From assembly GCA_017305555.1 (NCBI GenBank), contig JAFKKM010000028.1, positions 1-64,000 of the forward strand: a stretch of 64,000 nucleotides of DNA, in the 5' to 3' direction. The notes beneath the pieces were generated by a model, which was not told where the DNA came from, ran no database searches, and was given only the letters and a program-made list of their open reading frames with translations. Shown piece by piece: positions 55,233 through 64,000 of this stretch. The stretch comes from Hyphomicrobiales bacterium (GTDB taxonomy: Bacteria > Pseudomonadota > Alphaproteobacteria > Rhizobiales > Xanthobacteraceae). Every line of letters starts with the position of its first letter. Position 1 is the stretch's first letter. The position numbers and the translations under genes were made by a program.

Positions 55233-57467
55233 ATGAGCACGACATCTCCCACCATCATCTACACGTTGACCGACGAAGCCCCGGCGCTGGCGACGGCTGC
55301 GTTTCTCCCGATCGTGCGCGCCTTCACCGCGCCGGCGGGCATCGACGTCACCACCAGTGACATCTCGGTGGCGGCCCGCATCCTTGGCGAGTTTCCGGAA
55401 TTCCTCACCGACGCACAGCGCGTGCCCGATAATCTGGCCGAACTCGGCCGGCTGACGCTGCTGCCCGATACCAACATCATCAAGCTGCCCAACATCAGCG
55501 CCTCGGTGGCGCAACTGATGGCGGCGATCAAGGAATTGCAGGGCAAGGGCTACAAGATTCCGGATTATCCCGAGAACCCGAAATCGGATGAGGAAAAGGC
55601 GATCCGCGCCCGCTACGCCAAATGCATCGGCAGCGCGGTGAACCCGGTGCTGCGCGAGGGTAATTCCGACCGCCGCGCGCCGCTGGCGGTGAAGAATTAC
55701 GCCCGCAAGAATCCGCACAGCATGGCGGACTGGAGCCAGGCCTCGCGCTCGCACGTCTCGCACATGCATCACGGCGATTTCTATCACGGTGAGAAGTCGA
55801 TGACGCTCGACAAGGCGCGCGACGTCAAGATGGAACTCATCACCAAGAGCGGCAAGACCATCGCGCTCAAGCCCAAGGTGGCGTTGCAGGATCGCGAAGT
55901 CATCGACTCGATGTTCATGAGCAAGAAGGCGTTGCTCGACTTTTACGAAGGCGAGATCGAGGACGCCTACAAGACCGGCGTGATGTTCTCGCTGCACGTC
56001 AAGGCTACCATGATGAAGGTCTCGCACCCCATCGTGTTCGGCCACTGCGTCAAGATATTCTACCGCGACGCATTCGAGAAGCACGGCGCGCTGTTCGACG
56101 AGCTTGGCATCAACGTCAACAACGGCATGGTCGATCTCTACACTAAGATCGCCACCCTGCCGCAAAGTATGCAGGACGAGATCCGGCGCGACCTGCACGC
56201 CTGCCACGAGCATCGTCCCGAATTGGCGATGGTGGACTCGGCAAAGGGCATCACCAATTTCCATTCGCCCAACGACATCATCGTCGATGCCTCGATGCCA
56301 GCGATGATCCGCAACGGCGGCAAGATGTGGGGCGCGGACGGCCGCCTGAAGGACGTCAAGGCGGTGATGCCGGAAAGCACCTTCGCCCGCATCTATCAGG
56401 AGATGATCAACTTCTGTAAATGGCACGGCGCGTTCGACCCGAAGACCATGGGCACGGTGCCGAACGTCGGCCTGATGGCGCAGCAGGCCGAGGAATACGG
56501 CTCGCATGACAAGACGTTCGAGATCCCCGAGGACGGCGTTGCCAACATCACCGATCTTGCCACCGGCGAAGTGCTGCTGAGCCAGGATGTCGAGAAGGGC
56601 GATCTCTGGCGCATGTGTCAGGTGAAGGACGCCGCGATCCGCGACTGGGTCAAGCTCGCCGTCACCCGCGCGCGGCATTCGGGAATGCCGGTACTGTTCT
56701 GGCTCGATCCGTATCGGCCGCACGAGGCGCAGCTCGTTACCAAGGTCAAGATGTACCTGCATGAGCACGACACCAGCGGCCTCGATATCCAGATCATGAG
56801 CCAGGTGCGCGCGATGCGTTACACGCTGGAGCGCGTGGTGCGCGGTCTCGATACCATCAGCGCCACCGGCAACATCCTGCGTGATTATCTCACTGACCTG
56901 TTCCCGATCATGGAGCTGGGCACTTCCGCAAAAATGCTGTCGATCGTGCCGCTGATGGCTGGCGGCGGCATGTATGAGACCGGTGCCGGCGGCTCGGCGC
57001 CCAAGCATGTGCAGCAACTGGTGGAAGAGAACCACCTGCGCTGGGATTCGCTCGGCGAATTCCTTGCGCTCGCCGTCTCGCTGGAAGACCTCGGCCTCAA
57101 GACCAACAATGCGAAAGCCAAGCTGCTGGCGAAGACACTGGATGCCGCCACCGGCAAGCTGCTCGACAACCGGAAATCGCCGTCGCCGCGCACCGGCGAG
57201 TTGGACAATCGCGGTAGCCAGTTTTATCTCGCGATGTACTGGGCCGAGGCACTTGCCGCGCAGACCGAAGACGCCGAACTGGCGGCGAAGTTCAAGCCGC
57301 TGGCCGAGGCGCTCGCGCGCGACGAGGAAAAGATCGTCGCCGAACTCGGCGCGGTGCAGGGCTCACCGGCCGACATCGGTGGCTACTATCTGCCCGACGC
57401 AAAGAAATGCGCCGCTGTGATGCGCCCGAGCGCCACGCTCAACGCGGTGCTGGCGATGGGAGCGTAG
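55233..57467 (+). CDS. icd: NADP-dependent isocitrate dehydrogenase, monomeric type
   Basis: A 744-residue enzyme of the large monomeric (IDH2-type) family, length typical at about 740. It catalyses oxidative decarboxylation of isocitrate to 2-oxoglutarate in the TCA cycle. The protein opens [20 protein letters not shown] and carries [20 protein letters not shown] ([20 protein letters not shown]) isocitrate-binding block near residue 135. [21 protein letters not shown] and [23 protein letters not shown] blocks lie near 285 and 415. Many alphaproteobacteria carry the dimeric enzyme instead or as well. The ATG at 55233 is chosen by similarity; a TTG-started ORF at 55083 adds 50 non-homologous residues. 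Confidence 0.95.
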   Translation: MSTTSPTIIYTLTDEAPALATAAFLPIVRAFTAPAGIDVTTSDISVAARILGEFPEFLTDAQRVPDNLAELGRLTLLPDTNIIKLPNISASVAQLMAAIKELQGKGYKIPDYPENPKSDEEKAIRARYAKCIGSAVNPVLREGNSDRRAPLAVKNYARKNPHSMADWSQASRSHVSHMHHGDFYHGEKSMTLDKARDVKMELITKSGKTIALKPKVALQDREVIDSMFMSKKALLDFYEGEIEDAYKTGVMFSLHVKATMMKVSHPIVFGHCVKIFYRDAFEKHGALFDELGINVNNGMVDLYTKIATLPQSMQDEIRRDLHACHEHRPELAMVDSAKGITNFHSPNDIIVDASMPAMIRNGGKMWGADGRLKDVKAVMPESTFARIYQEMINFCKWHGAFDPKTMGTVPNVGLMAQQAEEYGSHDKTFEIPEDGVANITDLATGEVLLSQDVEKGDLWRMCQVKDAAIRDWVKLAVTRARHSGMPVLFWLDPYRPHEAQLVTKVKMYLHEHDTSGLDIQIMSQVRAMRYTLERVVRGLDTISATGNILRDYLTDLFPIMELGTSAKMLSIVPLMAGGGMYETGAGGSAPKHVQQLVEENHLRWDSLGEFLALAVSLEDLGLKTNNAKAKLLAKTLDAATGKLLDNRKSPSPRTGELDNRGSQFYLAMYWAEALAAQTEDAELAAKFKPLAEALARDEEKIVAELGAVQGSPADIGGYYLPDAKKCAAVMRPSATLNAVLAMGA

Positions 57468-57748
57468 GGGCGCGGCGACGAATTGAGGTTGAATCAACGT
57501 CGTTGTCATGCACAGCTTGTCATGGCCGGGCTTGTCCCGGCCATCCACGTTTTTGAATTCATCTCGCTTCCAAGGCAAACCGTCGTCCCCGCGCAGGCGG
57601 GGACCCATACGCCGCAGTCGCTGTGAGGCGGAAGGTGCCAGTCGTTTTGGCTGTCTCCCGTTCTGCGACCACAATCGATTCAGGGAGTCTGGGTCCCTGC
57701 CTGCGCGGGGACGACGCCAGGGTTCGCGAAACTCCGGGGTGAGGCTCA
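57468..57748. repeat. Two dispersed repeat elements between convergent icd and putA genes
   Basis: GGCCGGGCTTGTCCCGGCC (57524-57542) is followed by ATCCACGTTTTTG, giving a terminator-like hairpin with T tract for the icd gene. The second element runs from CGTCGTCCCCGCGCAGGCGGGGACCC (57581-57606) to GGGTCCCTGCCTGCGCGGGGACGACG (57691-57716), arms inverted. Both are widespread intergenic repeat families of Nitrobacteraceae. No gene is seen. Confidence 0.75.
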
Positions 57749-60700
57749 TCAACTCAACGCCATCAGGCTGGCGTTGCCGCCGGCGGCGGTGGTGTTGATC
57801 GAGGTCGAGACTTCTTCCAGCAACCGATCAAGACAATATGCGTCGGGGTCGGTCGCGACATCCCTTGATGAGGCCGCTTGAACCGGCACCAGTGGTCCCG
57901 GCAACCGCGCGATCCGCGTGTTGATGGTTGCGACACGCTCGGCATCGCCTTCGATCAAAGCGCCCGCGAACGGGGCATCGGTCTCCCACTCCGTGCGCCA
58001 CGCAATGCGCGTGGTGATCTGTGCCGGAACAGTCCGCAGCAGCGGTTCGAGATCGGAAGCCGCCGCGATGGTCGCGGTATTCCCGGTAGCCAGCGTCGCG
58101 GCGAGTTGATGATAGAGGCCCGCAGCCGTCTGCGGCATCAGCAGCAATTTGCCGCGCGGATGCAGCGCGTAGAGATTGCGTTCACCCACCGGGCCTTTCA
58201 ACTCGGTGGTGAAGCCGAATATCGCGCGGCGACCAAGTTCGCGCGCGATATTTGCCTCGGTGGCGAGGCCGTTCGCGTCGAGCCATGCGATATACTCAAT
58301 CAGCACCGGATTGGCCGCTGTGCCATGCCGCATCGCCGGTGCGCGCGTGACCAGCCGGCCGAGATAGAGCGGCCCGCCGGCTTTCGGGCCGGTGCCGGAC
58401 AGCCCGCGCCCGCCGAACGGCTGCACGCCGACCACCGCGCCGATGACGTTGCGGTTGACGTAGATGTTGCCCGCTTTGATGCGCTTCGTGACATGTGCGA
58501 TGGTTTCGTCGAGCCGCGTGTGTAGTCCGAAAGTCAGGCCGTAGCCGGTCGCGTTGATCGCGTCGATCAGCCGGTCGAGATCGCGGCGGCGATAGCGGAG
58601 GACATGCAGCACCGGGCCGAACACCTCGCGATCGAGATCGGCCATCGATTGCAGTTCGATGATGGTCGGCGCGACGAACGTTCCCGCCGTCGTCTCGGCC
58701 GGCAAAGCCAGTCGTTCGACTGTGCGGCCAAGCGCGTGCATTTTCGCGACGTGCCGCTCGATGGTGTCTTTCGCTTCCGCCGTGATCACCGGGCCGATGT
58801 CGATATTCAGCCGCTCGGTGTTGCCGACGTTGAGTTCGGCCATCGCGCCCTTGAGCATCGCCAGCACGCGATCGGCGATATCCTCTTGCAGGCAGAGCAC
58901 GCGCAGCGCCGAGCAACGCTGCCCGGCGCTGTCGAACGCGGACAGCAGCACGTCGCCGACAACCTGTTCGGCGAGCGCGGAGGAATCGACAATCATGGCG
59001 TTCTGGCCGCCGGTTTCCGCGATCAGCGGGATCGGTTTTCTGCTTGCAGAGAGACGCTGCGCGAGTTGCTGCTGGATCGAGCGGGCCACTTCGGTGGAGC
59101 CAGTGAACATCACGCCACAGGTTTGCGGTGCCGCCACCAGCGTCGCGCCGATCCGGCCGTCGCCCGGCAGAAATTGCAGCGCCGTGCGCGGCACGCCGGC
59201 TTCATGCAGGATATCGGCGGCGGCAGCAGCGATCAGTGGCGTTTCCTCGGCGGGCTTTGCGAGCACCGGATTGCCCGCAACCAGCGCGGCGCAAATCTGC
59301 CCGGTGAAGATCGCCAGCGGGAAATTCCACGGACTGATGCAGACGATGGGGCCGAGCGGCGTTTGCGCCGCGCCGAGCGTGTCGCGCGCCTGCCGTGCGT
59401 AGTAGCGCAGGAAATCGATGGCCTCGCGGACTTCGGCGATGGCGTTGGCCGCCGACTTTCCGGCCTCGCGCATGACGATGCCCATCAGCGTTTCCATCCG
59501 CGCCTGCATCAGGTCGGCGGCGCGCTCCATCGGGGCTGCGCGATCAGCGGGGGCAACGGCGGCCCATGTCGACGCGTTGTCCGCCGCCAGCATCGCCGCC
59601 GTGCGCGCCTCGGCCTCCGTGGCTTCGATCACGCTGCCGACGATGTCGCGATGGTCGGCGGGATTGCGCACTCGTCGTGATGGGCCTTTGCCGGTTGATC
59701 CGTCGGCCGGCATCGGCGCCGCGCGCCAATCAATGCGCGCGCTGTCCATCAGGCTATGGGAGAGATGCGCAAGCGTGGTCTCGTCGGACAGATCGAGGCC
59801 GGCGGAATTTTTGCGTGCGTCTCCGTAGAGCGCGGCGGGCAGAGCGATGCGCGGGTGCGGGCTGCCCATCGCCGGCATGGAGCGAACCGCATCCGCTGGA
59901 TCAGTAATCAAGTCCTCGACCGATACCGACGGATCGGCGATGCGATGCACGAAGGACGAATTTGCGCCGTTCTCCAAAAGGCGACGCACCAGATAGGCCA
60001 GCAGCGTTTCGTGCGTTCCTACCGGCGCGTAGATGCGGCAGGGCCGGTCGAGCTTGTCGGCGCCGACGACTTCGTCGTAGAGCGGTTCGCCCATGCCGTG
60101 CAGGCACTGGAATTCGTAGTCGCCGGGATGGAAGTCCGGCCCGGCCATCTCGAAGATGGTCGCGAGCGTCTGCGCGTTGTGGGTGGCGAATTGCGGAAAG
60201 ACCGCGTCGCGCGCGTCGAGCAGTTGTCGCGCGCAGGCGATGTAGGAGACGTCGGTGTGGACCTTCCGCGTGAAGACCGGAAAGTCCGCGAGGCCGTCGA
60301 CCTGCGCGCGCTTGATCTCGGCGTCCCAATAGGCGCCCTTGACCAGCCGCACGGCGATGCGGCGCTTGGAGCGGCGCGCAAGGTCGATGAGAAAATCGAT
60401 GACGAACGGGCAGCGCTTGCCATAGGCCTGCACCACGAAGCCGATGCCGTTCCAGCCCGCAAGCGAAGGATCGTTGCAAAGCGCTTCCAGCAGATCGAGC
60501 GACAATTCAAGGCGGTCGGCCTCCTCGGCGTCGATGTTGACGCCGATGTCGTAGCGCCTGGCGAGTTCGCACAGCGCCGTCACCTTCGGCAGCAACTCGC
60601 GCATCACGCGCCCGGCCTGCGCGCGGCTATAGCGCGGATGCAGCGCCGACAGCTTGATCGAGATTCCCGGCCCCGCATAGATGCCGCGCCCGGCGGACGC

Positions 60701-61435
60701 CGTGCCGATGGCATGGATGGCGGCTTCGTAATCGCGATAGTAACGCGCGGCATCGGCCGCGGTCATCGCGGCTTCGCCCAGCATGTCGTAGGAGTAACGG
60801 AAGCCGCGCGCTTCCTGCGGGCGGGCGCGCCGCAGCGCTTCGTCGATGGTCTCGCCCTTGACGAACTGCTCGCCCATCATCCGCATCGCGGTGTCGACGC
60901 CGCGCCGGATCACCGGCTCGCCGCAGCGCGCGATCAGCCGCGTCAACGCGGCACCGAGGCTGCCGTCGTTCACCGTCGCGGTCAGCTTGCCGGTGACCAC
61001 GAGGCCCCAGGTCGCGGCGTTGACGAACAGCGAGCGGCGGTTGCCCAAATGCGATGCCCAGTCGCCCGCGGCAATCTTGTCGCGGATCAGCGCATCGCGG
61101 GTCTCGGTGTCGGGAATGCGCAGCAGCGCTTCGGCGAGGCACATCAGCGCCACGCCCTCCTGGCTCGAGAGCGAATATTCCTGCACCAGCCCCTCGACGC
61201 CGGAGCCGGTGTCCTTGCTGCGCAAGGCTTCGATCAGGCGGCGGGCGGTTGCCGCGATCCGGGCCCGCGCCGCCTCGCCGAGCGTGGCGGCTTCCGCCAG
61301 CGGCGGCAGGCATTCGGTCTTCGGCCGGCGGCAGGCGGCGGTGATGGCCGCGCGGAGCGGCGTTTGAGGGGCAATCGGCGGGGCAAAGAAAGAGAACGGC
61401 AGCGTGGCGGTCTGCGGCATCGGCGGCGATGTCAT
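57749..61435 (-). CDS. putA: PutA: bifunctional proline dehydrogenase / pyrroline-5-carboxylate dehydrogenase
   Basis: A 1228-residue bifunctional enzyme turning L-proline into L-glutamate by two oxidations. The FAD proline dehydrogenase barrel spans about residues 150-480 (ARRYDIGVNIDAEEADRLEL, RLVKGAYWDAEIKRAQ, YAPVGTHETLLAYLVRRLLENGANSSFV). The aldehyde dehydrogenase spans about 550-1000, with FTGSTEVARSI, catalytic Glu in LIAETGGQNAMI and catalytic Cys in FDSAGQRCSALRVL. There is no N-terminal ribbon-helix-helix DNA-binding domain, so it is a PutA without self-repression. A shorter C-terminal extension is present. The ATG at 61435 follows GAGGGATC; a TTG 69 bases upstream is less likely. 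It is divergent from the Lrp regulator. Confidence 0.96.
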   Translation of the reverse strand: MTSPPMPQTATLPFSFFAPPIAPQTPLRAAITAACRRPKTECLPPLAEAATLGEAARARIAATARRLIEALRSKDTGSGVEGLVQEYSLSSQEGVALMCLAEALLRIPDTETRDALIRDKIAAGDWASHLGNRRSLFVNAATWGLVVTGKLTATVNDGSLGAALTRLIARCGEPVIRRGVDTAMRMMGEQFVKGETIDEALRRARPQEARGFRYSYDMLGEAAMTAADAARYYRDYEAAIHAIGTASAGRGIYAGPGISIKLSALHPRYSRAQAGRVMRELLPKVTALCELARRYDIGVNIDAEEADRLELSLDLLEALCNDPSLAGWNGIGFVVQAYGKRCPFVIDFLIDLARRSKRRIAVRLVKGAYWDAEIKRAQVDGLADFPVFTRKVHTDVSYIACARQLLDARDAVFPQFATHNAQTLATIFEMAGPDFHPGDYEFQCLHGMGEPLYDEVVGADKLDRPCRIYAPVGTHETLLAYLVRRLLENGANSSFVHRIADPSVSVEDLITDPADAVRSMPAMGSPHPRIALPAALYGDARKNSAGLDLSDETTLAHLSHSLMDSARIDWRAAPMPADGSTGKGPSRRVRNPADHRDIVGSVIEATEAEARTAAMLAADNASTWAAVAPADRAAPMERAADLMQARMETLMGIVMREAGKSAANAIAEVREAIDFLRYYARQARDTLGAAQTPLGPIVCISPWNFPLAIFTGQICAALVAGNPVLAKPAEETPLIAAAAADILHEAGVPRTALQFLPGDGRIGATLVAAPQTCGVMFTGSTEVARSIQQQLAQRLSASRKPIPLIAETGGQNAMIVDSSALAEQVVGDVLLSAFDSAGQRCSALRVLCLQEDIADRVLAMLKGAMAELNVGNTERLNIDIGPVITAEAKDTIERHVAKMHALGRTVERLALPAETTAGTFVAPTIIELQSMADLDREVFGPVLHVLRYRRRDLDRLIDAINATGYGLTFGLHTRLDETIAHVTKRIKAGNIYVNRNVIGAVVGVQPFGGRGLSGTGPKAGGPLYLGRLVTRAPAMRHGTAANPVLIEYIAWLDANGLATEANIARELGRRAIFGFTTELKGPVGERNLYALHPRGKLLLMPQTAAGLYHQLAATLATGNTATIAAASDLEPLLRTVPAQITTRIAWRTEWETDAPFAGALIEGDAERVATINTRIARLPGPLVPVQAASSRDVATDPDAYCLDRLLEEVSTSINTTAAGGNASLMALS

Positions 61436-61584
61436 CGGCGATCCCTCAAGGCGGGAGGCAGGAAGAAGAGATGGGGAGAGACGGCTGAAGATAGCAGAGG
61501 CCAAAGAATCGATTTGACTTTGCTCGGGATGATGGGCATTAGAATAGTCTTAAATATCGATCAATTTCAGGATTTGTGGCCTAT
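61436..61584. promoter_or_regulatory. Divergent putA/Lrp promoter region
   Basis: 149 bases between the chosen starts. The part at 61505-61580 is AT-rich (TAGAATAGTCTTAAATATCGATCAATTTCAGG), unlike the GC-rich flanks, and should hold both promoters and the regulator's binding sites. The exact boxes were not resolved. Confidence 0.5.
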
Positions 61585-62043
61585 ATGGCAGATAATTTTG
61601 GTGAAATCGACCAATTCGACCGCAAAATCCTCGAAACGGTGGCCGCGGACGGCCGCATCTCCGTCACCGACCTGTCGGAGCGTGTCGGGCTGTCGAAAAC
61701 GCCCTGCAAGGCGCGGCTGCAACGGCTGATGGCGGAAGGCTACATCGTGGGTTTCCGCGCGGTGCTGAATCCGGCGAAGCTCGGGCTCGACCATGTCGCC
61801 TTCGCCGAAGTGAAGCTGACCGACACGCGCGACGCGGCGTTGCGGAGCTTCAACGAGGCGGTGCTGAAGATCCGCGAGGTCGAGGAGTGCCACATGATCG
61901 CGGGGCGCTTCGACTACCTGTTGAAGATCCGCACGCCGGATATCCGGCGTTATCGTCTCGTGCTCGGCGAGAAGATTTCCAGCCTGCCGTTCGTCGCCAG
62001 CACCTCCACCAACGTGGTGATGGAGTCGGTCAAGGAGGCCTGA
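61585..62043 (+). CDS. putR: Lrp/AsnC family regulator, probable PutR
   Basis: A 152-residue regulator: N-terminal helix-turn-helix (FDRKILETVAADGRISVTDL, then SKTPCKARLQRL) and C-terminal RAM domain (VEECHMIAGRFDYLLKIRT). In Agrobacterium, Rhodobacter and Bradyrhizobium a divergent Lrp-type PutR activates putA in response to proline; the layout here is the same. The start is either ATG 61585 or GTG 61576 three codons upstream, where the AGGA spacing differs. Its call rests on position and family. Confidence 0.9.
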   Translation: MADNFGEIDQFDRKILETVAADGRISVTDLSERVGLSKTPCKARLQRLMAEGYIVGFRAVLNPAKLGLDHVAFAEVKLTDTRDAALRSFNEAVLKIREVEECHMIAGRFDYLLKIRTPDIRRYRLVLGEKISSLPFVASTSTNVVMESVKEA

Positions 62044-62260
62044 CCCTTCCCCGGAGCGGAGAATCGGGGAGGGGGCGAGGCGCCGCAAACGGCTTTATCC
62101 AAGCGGTTTGCCGGCACCCGGCACCGCGAAAAGGCCGTTTACCCCTTAAAAATAGCGATTCCGGCAAACAAAGCTGTGCAAAGGCGCAGGATATCCCGCT
62201 TTTTGCAGGGCCATTCCAATATGGTTCGCGTGATAACGAGGGCGAATCAGAGGAGATACA

Positions 62261-62560
62261 ATGCCCACCCAGATGTCGAAAGCGCAGTTGATCGAGAAGA
62301 TCGCGACGCAGACCGAATTGTCGAAGCGGGACGTCAAGGGCGTGATGGACACGCTCGTTGAGGTCGGCCACAAGGAACTCAAGAAGAACGGTCTCTTCCT
62401 GGTTCCGGGGTTCGCGAAGTTCGTCGTCATCAAGAAGCCGGCCACCAAGGCACGCAAGGGCACCAACCCCTTCACCGGCGAAGCCATGACCTTCAAGGCC
62501 AAGCCGGCCCGCAAGATCGTGCGCGCGCGCCCGGTCAAGGCCGCCAAGGACGCGGTGTAA
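62261..62560 (+). CDS. hup: HU family DNA-binding protein
   Basis: A 99-residue histone-like protein with MSKAQLIEKIATQTELSKRDVKGVMDTL as the helical dimerisation part and the GFAKFVVIKKPATKARKGTNPFTGE arm region that bends DNA. A basic tail, KPARKIVRARPVKAAKD, follows. It binds DNA non-specifically and helps organise the nucleoid. CAGAGGAGATACA just before the ATG is a strong ribosome binding site. A perfect hairpin follows the gene. Confidence 0.95.
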   Translation: MPTQMSKAQLIEKIATQTELSKRDVKGVMDTLVEVGHKELKKNGLFLVPGFAKFVVIKKPATKARKGTNPFTGEAMTFKAKPARKIVRARPVKAAKDAV

Positions 62561-62567
62561 GAACGAT

Positions 62568-62597
62568 CCGGGTTTCGGCGGCTCCGCCGAAACCCGG
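62568..62597 (+). terminator. Hairpin terminator of the HU gene
   Basis: CCGGGTTTCGGCGG, loop CT and CCGCCGAAACCCGG form a perfect 14-bp stem beginning 8 bases after the stop. The following TCCGTTGCTTGCC has few T residues, so it is strong in structure but not a classic T-tract terminator. Confidence 0.7.
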
Positions 62598-62628
62598 TCC
62601 GTTGCTTGCCACCGTCCATCAGAATCAT

Positions 62629-62658
62629 TTGGGCCGCACATCATGATGTGCGGCCCAA
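62629..62658. other. Perfect 30-bp palindrome
   Basis: TTGGGCCGCACATCA (62629-62643) is followed directly by its exact reverse complement (62644-62658). It lies between the HU hairpin and the REP-like repeat. As RNA it can fold as a hairpin with a TCATGA-centred loop, so it may be a second terminator; as DNA it could be a protein-binding site. Confidence 0.6.
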
Positions 62659-62682
62659 GTCATGTCTGGGGCTTACAACTTC

Positions 62683-62764
62683 CGTCATTGCGAGCGTAGC
62701 GAAGCAATCCAGTCTTTCTTATTTGGGGCTGGATTGCTTCGTCGCTGCGCTCCTCGCAATGACG
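62683..62764. repeat. Palindromic dispersed repeat (CATTGCGAGCGAAGCGAAGC family), copy 2
   Basis: CGTCATTGCGAGCGTAGCGAAGCAATCCAG (62683-62712) pairs with CTGGATTGCTTCGTCGCTGCGCTCCTCGCAATGACG (about 62729-62764). It matches the element at 557-642. It sits downstream of the leftward ku gene. The repeats at either end of the window are both 3' of genes. Confidence 0.8.
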
Positions 62765-62807
62765 GAATTGAGCCTTGATTCCATAAGTCGCTTTTCGAGT
62801 TAGACAC

Positions 62808-63665
62808 TCACGACGCCCGCCTGCGCCGCGCCGGGGTCTTGGCGGTTTTACGTCGCGCGCTCGATGCGCTTCGGCGTGTGGCTGCCGGCTTCCGTCCGAG
62901 GCTGGCGCGCAGCGCGCCCATCAGGTCGATGACGTTGTCTGGCCTGGCCTCCGGCTCCGGCGCCTTGATGACCTTGCCGGATGCCTTGCGCTTTACCAGC
63001 GCCTTCAGCGCCGTCTCGTACTTGTCCTTGAACTTGCTTGGATCGAACTTCGCCGACTTGGTGTCGAGGATGTGCGCGGCGAGGTCCACCATGTCCTTGG
63101 AAATGCGCGGCGAGGGGATGTCGTCGAAGTAATCGTCGGCGTCGCGCAGTTCGTAAGGATAGCGCAACGTGGTGCCGAGCAGCCCCTTGTCGAGCGGCCG
63201 CAGCGCGATGACGTGTTCGCGGTTGGTCAGCACGATGCGGGCGAGCGCCGCCTTGTCCTGCCGCTTCATGGCGTCGCGGATCACGGCGAAAGCGTCGATG
63301 CCGGTCTTGCCGTCGGGCGCGATGAAATAGGGCTTTTCGAAATAGCGCTCGTCGATCTCCTCGCGCGGCACGAAGGTATCGATCTCGATGGTGTGGCTGC
63401 TCTCGATCTGCACCGCATCAAGGTCCTCTTGATCGATTTCGACGTACTTGCCTTTCGATAATTCGTAGCCGCGGCCCTTCTGGTCCTTCTCGACCACGTC
63501 GCCGGTCTCGGCATCGACCATCTGCTGGCGCAACCGATGGCCGGTCTCCTTGTTGATCTGGTGGAAGTGCGTTCGTTCCGATGCCGTCGTGGCCGGGTAG
63601 AGCACGACGGGACAGGACACCAGCGACAGTTTCAGCAAGCCCTTCCAATACGCACGCGGCGGCAT
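62808..63665 (-). CDS. ku: Ku protein (non-homologous end joining)
   Basis: A 285-residue homodimeric Ku that threads onto DNA double-strand ends and recruits LigD. The core opens PRAYWKGLLKLSLVSCPVVLYPA and holds the EIDTFVPREEIDERYFEKPYFIAPDG and PLDKGLLGTTLRYPYELR blocks typical of bacterial Ku. The C-terminal 40 residues are Lys/Arg/Ala-rich (ARRKTAKTPARRRRAS), the extended basic tail that binds DNA or LigD. It is divergent from ligD with 70 bases between, sharing a promoter region. Confidence 0.95.
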   Translation of the reverse strand: MPPRAYWKGLLKLSLVSCPVVLYPATTASERTHFHQINKETGHRLRQQMVDAETGDVVEKDQKGRGYELSKGKYVEIDQEDLDAVQIESSHTIEIDTFVPREEIDERYFEKPYFIAPDGKTGIDAFAVIRDAMKRQDKAALARIVLTNREHVIALRPLDKGLLGTTLRYPYELRDADDYFDDIPSPRISKDMVDLAAHILDTKSAKFDPSKFKDKYETALKALVKRKASGKVIKAPEPEARPDNVIDLMGALRASLGRKPAATRRSASSARRKTAKTPARRRRAS

Positions 63666-63735
63666 GGCGATCCCTTTCGTGGAGCTGGAACTTTAACGGC
63701 GATGGGAACTTTTCGTTCCGAACGCGGAGCTGCGC

Positions 63736-64000
63736 ATGGCCAGGAAGCTCACCAAGAAGAAGACCACCACCAAGAAGAAGCCCGCCAAGAAGCAACTCGC
63801 CAAATATCGGGCGAAACGGGATTTCGAGGTGACGGCGGAGCCTGCCGGTACGGCCTCAGTGAAGGCGAGCAAGCGGCGGCGCTTCGTGATCCAGAAGCAC
63901 GCCGCGACGCGCTTGCATTACGATCTGCGGCTCGAACTCGACGGCGTGTTCAAGTCATGGGCGGTGACGCGCGGCCCTTCGCTCGATCCAGCCGACAAGC
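63736..64000 (+). CDS. ligD: LigD, multifunctional ATP-dependent DNA ligase (N-terminal fragment; runs off the window)
   Basis: The first 88 codons of a gene that continues beyond the window. A very basic Lys-rich head ([14 protein letters not shown]) precedes [21 protein letters not shown] and [13 protein letters not shown], the conserved start of the 3'-phosphoesterase domain of LigD. So the phosphoesterase module comes first here, followed presumably by ligase and polymerase domains. The His of [10 protein letters not shown] is the metal-binding residue. With Ku it forms the bacterial end-joining system. Confidence 0.92.
   Translation, partial: MARKLTKKKTTTKKKPAKKQLAKYRAKRDFEVTAEPAGTASVKASKRRRFVIQKHAATRLHYDLRLELDGVFKSWAVTRGPSLDPADK

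Noticed and set aside
55023..57035. 670-codon minus-strand ORF over the isocitrate dehydrogenase gene
   Set aside because: Antisense shadow rich in His, Arg and Val. The plus strand has clear full-length similarity to monomeric isocitrate dehydrogenase.
55233..57467. Identification as malate synthase G (similar size, TCA-related)
   Set aside because: The opening and the [16 protein letters not shown] block belong to monomeric isocitrate dehydrogenase; malate synthase motifs are absent.
59756..61729. 657-codon plus-strand ORF across putA and its promoter
   Set aside because: Runs through the AT-rich divergent promoter and into the regulator gene in another frame; composition is that of an antisense shadow.

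Overview
The window looks like a chromosomal segment of a high-GC alphaproteobacterium, most likely of the Bradyrhizobium/Rhodopseudomonas/Afipia group (Nitrobacteraceae). Signs of this are the short PutA paired with an Lrp-type regulator, monomeric isocitrate dehydrogenase, a divergent ku-ligD pair, an Omp31-like porin, and several intergenic repeat families common in these genomes (CATTGCGAGCGAAGCGAAGC, GGCCGGGCTTGTCCCGGCC, CGTCGTCCCCGCGCAGGCGGGGAC, CTCTCCCGCAAGCGGGAGAG types). No rRNA, tRNA, CRISPR array, insertion sequence or prophage was recognised. The genus is inferred, not proven.

Region 1 (1-1937): a tiny unknown ORF, a repeat-rich gap with a strong terminator, and an ACAD10/11-like acyl-CoA dehydrogenase.

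Region 2 (2170-13583): a self-contained catabolic locus. A VOC protein and an Lrp/AsnC regulator (minus strand, overlapping) face a long plus-strand operon. The operon encodes an oligopeptide-type ABC importer (binding protein, two permeases, fused double ATPase), a FAD amine oxidase, an L-2-amino-thiazoline-4-carboxylate (ATC) hydrolase family protein, an M20 amidohydrolase, a Cds1-like PLP cysteine desulfhydrase and a RidA. Read in order, the products could import a thiazoline or N-acyl/N-carbamoyl cysteine compound, open the ring, release cysteine, split it to sulfide, ammonia and 2-aminoacrylate, and clear the aminoacrylate. This is the best candidate for a little-described system in the window.

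Region 3 (13629-37545): a membrane-anchored CadC-like winged-helix/TPR regulator, divergent from a two-partner secretion operon. The operon has a 6562-residue filamentous adhesin (TpsA, 19.7 kb, about 30% of the window), its FhaC/ShlB-type transporter (TpsB), and a small exported protein of unknown function. TpsA carries about ten copies of a ~122-residue repeat near its C-terminus, a predicted helical triplicate and only four cysteines.

Region 4 (37653-43110): a signalling cluster with a REC-GGDEF-EAL protein, two divergent paralogous membrane histidine kinases and a DivK-like receiver. Its position beside the adhesin suggests, without proof, control of attachment. Region 5 (43210-45692): an Omp31-like porin and an alpha-oxoamine synthase of unknown product.

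Region 6 (46027-54937): an HME-type RND adaptor and pump, a TolC-family protein on the opposite strand, a DyP peroxidase whose gene overlaps that of its encapsulin shell, a DUF2945 protein and a DUF488 protein. The peroxidase has a clear C-terminal encapsulation tag. Region 7 (55233-64000): monomeric isocitrate dehydrogenase, PutA with divergent PutR-like regulator, an HU protein, then Ku and the start of LigD (bacterial end joining), cut off by the window end.
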